Source of the DNA: Megascapheus bottae
Lineage: Eukaryota; Chordata; Mammalia; Rodentia; Geomyidae
Direction of reading: 5' to 3'
NCBI GenBank assembly: GCA_024803745.1
Contig: JANJXV010000006.1
Coordinates: forward strand, 45,911,001 to 45,975,000
DNA: 64,000 bases
In this document: positions 55,413 through 64,000 of the stretch, in pieces
Layout of the letters: every line of letters starts with the position of its first letter
Position numbering within the stretch: the first letter of the stretch is position 1
Notes under the pieces: model-generated
The model's input: only the letters and a program-made list of their open reading frames with translations
Databases searched by the model: none
Told to the model about the DNA's origin: nothing
Translations under genes and position numbers: made by a program

Positions 55413-55840
55413 ATTTATTTATTGTTGGTTATGAGGCTTGAACTCAAGGGCCTGGGCATTGTCCCTAAGCTCTCTTGCTCAAGGCTAGCACTCTACAACT
55501 TTGAGTCACAGTGCCACTTCTGGTTTTGAGATAAGAGTCTCACAGTGGCCAGAAGTTTTGCCTAGTGGTAGAGTGCATGAAGATCCAGGTTTGATTCCTC
55601 AGTACCACATACATAGGAAGAAAAGCTGGAAGTGGTGCTGTGGTTCAAGTGGTAGAGCTCTAGCCTTGAGAAAGCCCATGGACAGTGCTCAGGCCCTGAG
55701 TTCAAGGCCCAGGCAGGACTGGCTAAAAAAAAAGTCTCATGGGGACTTTTCTGCCTGGGCTGGCTTTAAACCATGATCCTCAGATTTCAGCCCCCTGAGT
55801 AGCTAGTATTACAGGTATGAGCCACTGGTGCCTGGCTCCA
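55413..55840 (-). mobile_element. 7SL-Geo composite SINE split by a younger SINE
   Basis: Reverse dimer. The Geo half is at 55413-55545 and the 7SL half at 55733-55840 ('tgcctgggctggctttaaac', 'cctgagtagctagtattaca'). The break at 'aagagtctca' is exactly filled by a forward IDL-Geo. Confidence 0.9.
55546..55732 (+). mobile_element. IDL-Geo SINE nested in a 7SL-Geo SINE
   Basis: Forward dimer with a short deletion in the ID half ('gtagagtgcatgaagatcc' lacks 'cttgcctagcatgc'). A poly(A) tail is followed by the repeated 'agtctca' target. Confidence 0.92.
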
Positions 55841-56418
55841 AGAGAAATTTAAAAGGTTAAAATCCAAGATACTTGATATATGGTTACATAAGACAATTAA
55901 TATCCTAAGGTTTTCAGCTTTGTGATTGGGAGAACATTGTTGGTGTTGGTAGAATAAATATAGGCAAGGAAATAGTGGGAAGAATATGGTTCTGGTACTG
56001 AAAATACTGACCTGAGGAAGTAATATGAGCTTAAAGCAGAGATAACCACTACATACTGGAGGTGCAGGACCAGACCCTGCATAAGAGGCTCAAAGTCTAC
56101 TCTAATTTACCTACTGCAGGTAGTGACCGGTGAACCCTGGAAATGGATTAGCTGTCTGGAGAGGAGAGCAAAAGCAAAGCACAACTCCAGAGACAGGAGT
56201 ATGTTAGTAAATGAGGGAAAGGAGAAGAAAGAACATGAGCAGAAAACTGGTTCAGAGGATTAGAGATCCTTCATGAAAAGAGCCAAATAATCAACTCACC
56301 AGTTTTCTGGAAAAGAAAGTGTTACTGGGTTTGTTAACTTTGGGGAAGAAACCAGGGAATTTCAAGGGAAACAGAAACAGAAACCTTTTGCTGTTCCTTC
56401 TAAACTGTGATCTTAGAG
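55841..56418. other. Unique intronic sequence
   Basis: Nothing recognised. Confidence 0.35.
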
Positions 56419-56431
56419 AATAAAATTTTCT

Positions 56432-56683
56432 TTTTTTCCTTCTTTTTTTTTGGTCGGTCATGGGACCTGAACTCTGGACGTAGGCACTGTCCTTGAGCTC
56501 TTCAGCTCAAGGCTACTGCCCTACCCTTGAGCCACAGCACCAATTCTGGCTTTCTGGTGGTTAATTGGAGATAAGAGTCTTACAGACTTTCATTCCAGGG
56601 CTGGCTTTGAACCATGATCCTCAAATCTCAGCGTCTTGAGTAGCTAGGATTAGAAGCGTGAGTCACTGGCATCCAGATCAGAT
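56432..56683 (-). mobile_element. 7SL-Geo composite SINE with target-site duplication
   Basis: Full reverse dimer between exact 13-bp repeats 'aataaaattttct' (56419-56431 and 56684-56696). Confidence 0.95.
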
Positions 56684-56696
56684 AATAAAATTTTCT

Positions 56697-58264
56697 AACC
56701 AGACTGAAATATTGTGATAAGATGGATTAGCCACATGTGCTGATTTTAGAAATGAGTAATAACTTAAGCACAAATCTTTAGAGCAAATGAAGGTAAGCCC
56801 CACCCTATTACCAGGTAGTAAATATACAGAGCTTCTTAGGTGAATAAAATCTGAAAGCAGTTAATGAGTTTTCAGAATAATGTGGAACATCCTTTTTGTG
56901 TAGCTTTGTTACTGTGTAGCTTGAAAGGCATTAATTAATGGTGTTCACTAAATTGGGAAAGGTTCAGGAGTACTCGGGGAAGATTCTGATCTTCAGAAAA
57001 GGCAACTCTGTTCTCTTAGCTGTCTCTGTAAATTACAATGGAATATAGTTAAATTGTATTTTATAATACCTCACTTTTCTAATAGATAATATATATACAG
57101 AGAAAAATAATAAGAACATAAAATGCATAAAATAAAAATTACCTACAAATTTATTAATTGCTATTAACATTTTGGTGCATAATCTCTGAAGCTTTAAAAA
57201 TTATTTTTAAATAATTATATACAGGAGTTGCCATTTAACAAAGCAGTTTATGAATACAATATGTATTGATTAATGTCATCCCTTTCAACATTCTCACCCA
57301 TTCCTCCCCTACTCACCTCTTCCCTCATTCTTCCTAATTTTGTAGGATATACATTAGATTCTTGACTTCATTTTCCCCATCTTCTCTTTTATTTGTCTAC
57401 CCTTTTCCCCTTAATCCCATCTGTTTCAAGTACTCACTTCTAGTGTTTCATTTTTCTGAACTTTGACCTTGCCATTCTAGGGAATTACACTATATAAGTT
57501 CTTCCTTGAATCTACTTGCATGTCACCCAACATATTTACTTTTAAATTTATAAGCTAAATATATAAGGGAAAACATGTGTTCTTTGTCTCTCCTGGCCTG
57601 ATTTAATTCATTTAACATTTTTTCAGGAACTTTCCAATTTTTTAACAACATAATGACAATGCTTTAAAAATAAACTTAACTGACCTGCAAAAAAGAAAGG
57701 GAAGTTTAGTGAAAGCAGTATATTTTAATGTCAAAGAAAATAACATACTTATATGGATTGTCAAGAAAGGAATAGTGAACTTTATATCTATCCAATTATG
57801 AAAGCAAGCTAGAGCCAGTTTGCTTCTGAGGCAGACACTGATGTATCAAACAGCACCTAAGAAGGGGTAGTTTTAACAATCCACATTGGGCAGAATGGAA
57901 TGCTACGGAATAAGAATTATATATGGAATAAGAATTATATAAGTCATCAAGAAGGCTACGACCAAGTATCTCCTGGATACAAAGAGATGAAAGCTGCAGC
58001 TGACAAAATAATGAAAGGATAAATTCAGGAAGGACTGGATGTATTCTATAACGGTTTCTAGAGTGGAAGCAATATGGAGACATAATTGAAATGATGGTGC
58101 TAGCTGCAAACCCTTAACAAACATAACACAGACCACACATTATTTTAAGTGCTTTTCATCCAGTTCAGTGCCCGATAAGCCATCATTTCTTGTCCTATAG
58201 ATGAGAATGAATCACAGAGAGATTAAGTACCATTTTGGTTTAATATAACAAGGAATATTTTTAT
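56697..58264. other. Unique A/T-rich intronic sequence
   Basis: No recognised repeat or gene. 57220-57660 is pyrimidine-rich and could be an old LINE remnant. Small tandem copies of 'ggaataagaattatata' lie at 57906-57941. Confidence 0.35.
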
Positions 58265-58365
58265 GTTTTCTTTTCATTTTTGGCATAATTGAAGCTTTTC
58301 AAACCAGGGCCTTACTCTTTCTAGGCATGTACTCTACCTCTTAAGCCATGCTTCTATCATGCAGG
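58265..58365 (-). mobile_element. ID-like SINE monomer, diverged
   Basis: Reverse unit: 'tttcaaaccagggccttac', 'ggcatgtactctacctct'. Confidence 0.45.
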
Positions 58366-58689
58366 GATGTTTCTATAGTCAAAGCAACTCAGAGTTGGGA
58401 AGAATGGGCTTCTGTGGGAGTAGGTAATCTGAAATTAAGGATTACAAGGAAGGTTGTAGGCAGATGATGGGGATTCTTGAGCAGCTGTACAGAGTGAATG
58501 GGTTAGCCAGGTCTCTTCCCCTCTGAAATGATGCCCAAGTAGAATGAGTGGGGCATTGTTGGAAAGTAGGGCTTCAGAAGTGGCCATGAAGGAAACAGCA
58601 CTATGGACATTAATGAGGATGTGAGAAAGGGCTAGGAGATGGAAGTGGAATCCCACCATCCTGCTAAGGCCATGTTCCATATGCATATA
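58366..58689. other. Unique intronic sequence
   Basis: Nothing recognised. Confidence 0.35.
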
Positions 58690-58860
58690 TAGCAGGTACT
58701 TTTGGAGTCAGATTGCTTATGTTTGAATCTCACCTCCTGCCTCACAGGCTGTGTGATCCTGTGTTAGCTGACCTCCTTAGGCCTCAGTTTACTCATCTGT
58801 ATAATGGGGACAATAGCGTCTATAGCATTTTTCATCATGATAATATACTGAAAAAGGTTA
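58690..58860 (+). mobile_element. MIR SINE (ancient)
   Basis: Good forward MIR match: 'ttggagtcagattgcttatg', 'ggctgtgtgatcctgtgtta', 'cctcagtttactcatctgt', 'ataatggggacaat'. Confidence 0.82.
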
Positions 58861-59057
58861 ATATTAGGTCAATCATATAGAAAGCGTGGGATAAACTTTA
58901 TTACCAATTAGACATCTTTCAGGTAACTCTCTGAACTTCTCACATTTCAGTTTATTATCTATAAAATTAGTTCTATAATAGTAAGTGACATGAGATATAC
59001 ATGGTGTTGAGAAAACTATGTGATATATTGCTAAGTTTACCATCAACAGTAAAGGTA
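58861..59057. other. Unique intronic sequence
   Basis: Nothing recognised. Confidence 0.3.
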
Positions 59058-59075
59058 ATAACAACCAATACTTAT

Positions 59076-59267
59076 TTTTTTTTTTACCAGTCCTGGGCTT
59101 GAACTCAGGGCCTGAGCACTGTCCTTAAACTTTCTCAAGGCTAGAGCTCTACCACTTGAGCCTCAGCACCACTTCTGGCATTTTTCTAGGTATGTGGTAC
59201 CGAGGAATTGAACCTGGGTCTTCGTGCATGCTAGGCAAGCACTCTACCACTAGGCCAGACTCCCGGC
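59076..59267 (-). mobile_element. IDL-Geo SINE with long target-site duplication
   Basis: Clean reverse dimer. Flanked by an exact 18-bp repeat 'ataacaaccaatacttat' (59058-59075 and 59268-59285), the longest perfect TSD in the window. Confidence 0.96.
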
Positions 59268-59540
59268 ATAACAACCAATACTTATAAGCACCTACCATGT
59301 GATTATAGATGTAAGATATTGCTTTGAGGATAAGATGTATATGAGCCCAATTTCTGCAATAGCTCCATGAAATGGGCAATGATATTTAGCAATTAGCATT
59401 GAATGCAATCATCAGTACAATATGCTTTTTTAAAAATGTCTTCTTATACCCAAGAAAAGGTAGGAAAAGAGAGCAGAAGGAAGTTGGCAGAAGTCATTGT
59501 TAAACCAGAAAAAAATAAAACAAAAACAAGAAGCAATGGG

Positions 59541-59730
59541 GCCCGGGAGTTTGGCCTAGTGGTAGAGTGCTTGCCTAGCATGCACGAAGACCCAGGTTCG
59601 AGTCCTTGGTACCACACACATAAAAAAAAGCCGGAAGTGGTGCTCAAGTGGTAAAGCTCTGGCTTTGAGAAAGTCCAAGGACAGTGCTCAGGCTCTGAGC
59701 TCAAGCCCAGGACTGGCAAAAAAAAAATGC
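59541..59730 (+). mobile_element. IDL-Geo SINE
   Basis: Forward dimer beginning 'gcccgggagtttggcctag' with B box 'caggttcgagtcc'. The Geo half has lost a few bases ('gtggtgctcaagtgg' instead of 'gtggtgctgtggctcaagtg'). Confidence 0.93.
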
Positions 59731-59967
59731 AAGCAAAACTACTTCTCTTGTCTAGGTCTGGAGAAGACTTCTATTTCCCTTATAAGCATATTCCAGAATT
59801 TGATCAATGTTGAGGAAAGATTATTTAGGGATGGATGCTACTTGGAGGAGTTTGCTACTTGGAGGAGTTAGTCCCTTTCCTGTCTTATTGCTTGGTCTTC
59901 TCTGTTTCCACCAAGCTGTGTGTGTGTGGGGGGGGGGTACACACATGTGCACAGAGGCATGTGAAAG

Positions 59968-60177
59968 TACAGGGGCTTGAACTCAGTGTCTCATGCTCTT
60001 GTGCTTGCTATCACTCAGGCATTTCACTGCTGGTTATAGATCTCCTATTTGTACCTTGTACTGATTATATGGAGATAAGAATCCTGGGATTTATGTGCCC
60101 AGGCAGCTCTTAACTGTGGTTCTCAAGTTTGAGCCTCTGAAGTAGCTAAGATTATAGGTATGAGCCACCTGCAAGCT
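59968..60177 (-). mobile_element. 7SL-Geo composite SINE, diverged
   Basis: Reverse copy: 'gggcttgaactcagtgtctc', 'tatggagataagaatcctgg', 'ctgaagtagctaagattata'. A G-run (59927-59937) precedes it. Confidence 0.65.
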
Positions 60178-62427
60178 CTCTCTATAAATTATTTTTGTAA
60201 TTTATGGAGATAAATTGAATTTTTCCTTCTATGGTTACCAACCCCCTGCCTTTTCCTGTGAGCATGATGCCATCTTCACATATTCACAGTAAAATTTATT
60301 CATTTGGGCTAGATAGGGAGAACCCCCCAGTTTTTCCATAGAGTGAGTTAATCAACATGTTTTCTAATATGGAATCCTGTCCAGTATGTTTGTAATGTAC
60401 AGGAAAACTTTAGGTTAGTTAGTAACATCCATTGCCAACTTTTCTGTTTAAGAGCAACTTACTTGCTTATTTATTATGTGAATCAAGAGGCTTTCAAAGT
60501 TTACATTTAAGTTTAAACATTGACTACTTCTTTCTGGTCAATTTCAAAAGTTCAAAGAACCCCAGACTCTAAGTGTATTCAAGTCACTTTAGTCTTTCTT
60601 GTGGTAGCTGGTGCGAGGCCATTGGCCAGAGCCAGTGGCCCCAACAGCCCTAAGCAGAATGAGGCTGCAGCTGGATGAGCATGCTCATTTATCACATATG
60701 TGGCTCAGATCTCCAAGCTGCTCCAGGCTGTGGTTTCGCCTCTCCCAGCTCTGGTCAAGGCTGCATTCTCATCTTGCTGTGTGGTAAGCACTTACAGACC
60801 CAGAGGCAAGTATGTATGCTATTGTCTTGTTTCTTATTTTGTAACACACTATAGATCCCAATATAGATGTTTCTTTAAAAATAGTTTCCTAAAGCATAAT
60901 AGCTGGAATCTCTGCACTCTGAGCTGATGCTTCCTGACTCTGTTTAGCGTTTGAAGACAGCCCACAGCAGCCATAAGGATGGCTCTCCCAGCTCTTAAAC
61001 AGTGATGAACAGAGGTGTGAGTTTAGCTGCACTATATCCAGTGCCTTTCTGCTAGTGCTAAGTGCTAAAAGGGAACCAGTAGAGAGTACCACACATTTCA
61101 GAATCCTTCAGAACAACGGCTGGTTGTCTAATCAAGACATCTTAATTTCTGTTTTCTCCTATATAAAATGAGGATAAAAATACTGTCTAGTCTATAGGAG
61201 GAATGCAATGAAGAAAAAAGATTTCTTGAATGGTGGGCATTGTGTGCATCGAAGTTTAAAGATCCCAGTTACAGGTCTCTTGTGTTAACCTACTCCATTT
61301 GCCATCTGACTGAGAACATAGACAAAACATCAACTAAAAGAAATTGTTAGACTTGGCTGAACCTATGGCCTGTGTCATTAAAGTCAAGGTGCTACTTGTT
61401 GCCAGTTCTTATGATGACTGAGGTCTGAATCCACTGCCAAGGGAAGTACTGTTAGAAAATAATGGGGTGAGATGTGGCAACATCATGTCGATTCTATGTG
61501 CCAAATCACAGTTCTGGTTCAAAGTATGAAAACAGAGTGAACAGGTATTCCAAATTCTCATTCTATACTGGAGTAACATAATGTCAACATCTAATTCTGA
61601 CTCCTTAAACCCTGTCCAGCTCAGCACCAATTCTAACTGATCAGCCTGACCCAAGCTGAGCTTCAAGTCTTCTGCCCTTGGATGACACAGTCATGTGACA
61701 TTGTCAACAACCCGACTTCCATTTCAGCTGCCTTAGTTGTGTTTGTGCTGCTCTTTGCATAGCTGCTCGAGGACAGCACCACAGAGGACTTCCTGCCTCA
61801 TCAGGGAGCACATTCTATAGATGGGCATCTGTACTAGTTTGAAAGTTCCTCAGTATGCCTCCTCTAAGATGCAATTGTTTCTACAGTCCCTTCCATGGAT
61901 ACCTAGGGGTACTTGACCTCCGTTCTTCAGAAGAAAAAGCTCTTTTCCCCATCGTACACTTATCACATACATAATTGACTTTATAGCTAAATCAAATAAA
62001 TGTCTATGAACATCTTCATTCTAACTTGATTAGTAAGGTTCAGAACCAAAGCAACAAAGATTGCTTGGGAATCAGGGACTGGAAAGGAAGGGGAAAGAAA
62101 GAAACCTTGAAAATGTCTGGACCTCACACTACCATCAGGGCATACTGCCAGGTGGGGGAAGACAAGTGAAAAAGCAACAATACATTATAATAATAAGTTA
62201 TTTTGTGTGTGACAGGAAATGGCAGTTCTAGAAACATAAAGTGGGGAACTTTGACTCATTCAGAACATAAAGTCTCATTCCTTCTCCTCCCCTCCAAAAA
62301 AACTCCAACAGTTTGGATGAAGCTGGAAGGCCGAGAAGGCACTAAAAATAATTCTCTTACCACTTCTGTGTGGACCATACAGTGGTATCATGATATGGAC
62401 AGGGATACAATCCTAGAGGGGGTTATT
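60178..62427. other. Mostly unique intronic block
   Basis: No gene recognised. 61140-61230 ('ttctgttttctcctatataa', 'aatgaggataaaaatact') looks like a MIR tail on the plus strand. Confidence 0.4.
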
Positions 62428-62668
62428 TATTTTTATTTTTACTTTGCTGGTCCTAAGGCTTAAACTCAGAGTCTGAGCACTGTCCCTGAGCCTCTTTGTA
62501 TTCAAGGCCAGTGCTCTACCCTTTGAGCCACAATGCCATTTCTGGTTTCCCCGTGATTAATTGGAGATAAGAGTTTCACAGACTTTCCTGTCCCAACTGG
62601 CTTCAAACTATGATCCTCAGATCTCAAGCCTCCTGAGTAGGTAGGATTACAGGCATGGCCTGGATGCC
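62428..62668 (-). mobile_element. 7SL-Geo composite SINE
   Basis: Reverse dimer: 'ctggtcctaaggcttaaact', 'gattaattggagataagag', 'cctgagtaggtaggattaca'. Confidence 0.85.
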
Positions 62669-63937
62669 TATAATCTTCTGATACTTAAACTCCAGAAATT
62701 CTTGTTATATAATTTCTGCTGTGAAGTCAGCATAAACATTTCTTGAGATCTTCTGAAATACTAAATCACACTATTAAAACCAGTCTTACCTAGGTGCTAT
62801 CCATGAATCTCAGTTTACTTGCCATTAATTTTATGGATTGCCTTTTTTTTAAATGGATATTCTTGGTCTTACCACCCTATTTAAGAACAATAACATCAAG
62901 GATCTTGACTCAAAAGGGCCATACCATCTCATATATTATGTTAGAAGAAATAGGATGGATCCAAAAGATTGAAATTGCATGTGCCAAAGTGTAGTGTTTG
63001 TGGAAGCCACATAGCTAAAGCTGAAGAACAAGAACAGAGAGAGTACTAGTGGGGAAAGGGAGCAGGAGTCACCTGCCCTCTGCATGTGGGAGGGAGGTTA
63101 GGTGAGGCTACATGCCCTTTGCCCTTCCAGGTGCTCCACCTCTAAGACCGGTGGGTATCTGGAAAAGCACAAAAGGGACCCAAATTCCATTAAAACTCCT
63201 CTCCCTTTCTGGGAAAGATTTTCTGCCACAAGTTCTCTCTGACTCCCACACTACTCATTTAGAATCTTGTCTGTCCTTGGCAAGATACTTGCAATTTGAA
63301 ACAGGAGTGTTGGGCAAAATGTGCCAGACATGAAGCTAATCAGAAAAAGGTGAAGAGGAATATTACAGGCATTATTTATTACTGATGAGGGAAAAATCAA
63401 AATACTCATAATTTTTATGTACGGACTTGACATGACTCTAAGTTTATGGTTTTTACTTTACAAAGTCAATTTCTCTGACACCTACTCAATTCAGTCCATA
63501 TTTGATATTTTTAAAGTTCCCAGTGAAACAAAGAGCTTTGATGTGCCTTGCTCAGACTAGACAGAGTTCAAATGTTAATCATTATTGAATTGTGCATAAT
63601 AAGTATTCAGAGAATGTGCTTAGTTTATAGGGAAATTTACCAGTTAGTTAATATCTGACCTTAGCCAGGAGTATCAATTGAATACCAAGAACCCAAAACA
63701 CAAAGCCAGCACAGAATGAATCCTCAATTCATGACCATTCATAAGCCAGTGATATTGAACTGATCAGAGGCCTTCTTATGAGTTCATTTAAATTAACTAT
63801 GGAATAATTTACATTATTCATTATAACACAAGTATCTATTTTGTTGATCATTATATATGACAGATACTAAATTCTCAGAATGAATTTTAAAAAGCAGATT
63901 AATACAAAAATAATTTTGTTAAAATTATTTTTAACAG
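62669..63937. other. Unique intronic sequence
   Basis: No repeat or gene recognised. Confidence 0.4.
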
Positions 63938-63982
63938 AACTGGCTTGGTGAATGCCTATAATTCCAGTTATGCAGGAGGCAT
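63938..63982 (+). mobile_element. 7SL-type SINE start
   Basis: 'ctggcttggtgaatgcctat', 'aattccagttatgcaggagg': the first part of a forward 7SL/B1-like unit, then a microsatellite. Confidence 0.5.
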
Positions 63983-64000
63983 ATCCATCCATCCATCCAT
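63983..64000 (+). repeat. (ATCC)n microsatellite, cut by the window edge
   Basis: Four or more tetranucleotide units at the end of the window. Confidence 0.85.

Larger units (their letters stand above)
47649..64000 (-). other. ARSB: Last intron of ARSB (partial, runs off the window)
   Basis: Everything upstream of the terminal exon on the minus strand. No other ARSB exon was found up to the window end, so the intron is at least 16.3 kb. It is filled with SINEs, old L1 and the FAM136A retrocopy. Confidence 0.85.

Noticed and set aside
59541..59610. tRNA gene calls suggested by good A and B boxes in ID-like units
   Set aside because: Each lies in a dimeric SINE with a poly(A) tail and has no intact cloverleaf acceptor stem.

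Overview
This window is nuclear DNA from a mammal, almost certainly a rodent of the superfamily Geomyoidea (kangaroo rats, pocket mice, pocket gophers). The evidence is a very high density of one dimeric SINE: a left unit resembling tRNA-Ala/ID with recognisable A and B boxes, joined to a right unit that matches what I know as the IDL-Geo SINE of Geomyoidea. I count about 21 copies. A second dimer is almost as common: a 7SL/B1-like left half joined to a similar Geo-type right half, about 18 copies. Rodent-type LINE-1 tails, older B1-like and ID monomers, MIR, MLT1-type LTRs, ancient L1M and many microsatellites fill most of the rest. Nothing in the window is prokaryotic.

The one conventional gene is ARSB (arylsulfatase B) on the minus strand. 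Its last coding exon lies at 47383-47648, with a splice acceptor at 47649-47650 and the stop at 47383-47385. Everything to its right (47649-64000) is therefore the last ARSB intron, as far as the window reaches. Everything left of about 47180 is downstream of the gene, or lies in alternative longer 3' UTRs. In human the next gene on that side is LHFPL2, which I do not see here.

Inside the ARSB intron, on the same strand, sits a processed copy of FAM136A (51722-53462). It has a complete 134-codon reading frame, the 5' UTR start, a long 3' UTR, an AATAAA signal, a poly(A) remnant and an exact 16-bp target-site duplication. It landed inside an ancient antisense L1, whose two halves (51590-51721 and 53463-55240) remain collinear around it. 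A second candidate retrocopy that I cannot name lies at 37181-37871 (minus) and carries a 178-codon reading frame between imperfect direct repeats.

Layout: 1-2.8 kb, SINE fragments, a truncated L1 and microsatellites. 4.2-9.3 kb, mostly unique, with LTR-like relics. 9.3-16 kb, SINEs, L1 tails and an MLT1 LTR. 16.7-18.7 kb, unique. 18.7-24.4 kb, a dense nested SINE cluster. 25-30.8 kb, sparse SINEs. 30.8-34.6 kb, a 2.4-kb L1 (+) and a rearranged L1 (-). 35.5-39.6 kb, repeat-poor. 42-46.7 kb, old L1, LTRs and SINEs. 47.2-47.65 kb, ARSB exon. 47.7-64 kb, ARSB intron with the FAM136A retrocopy. Apart from ARSB and the two retrocopies, I found no reading frame in the window worth calling a gene.
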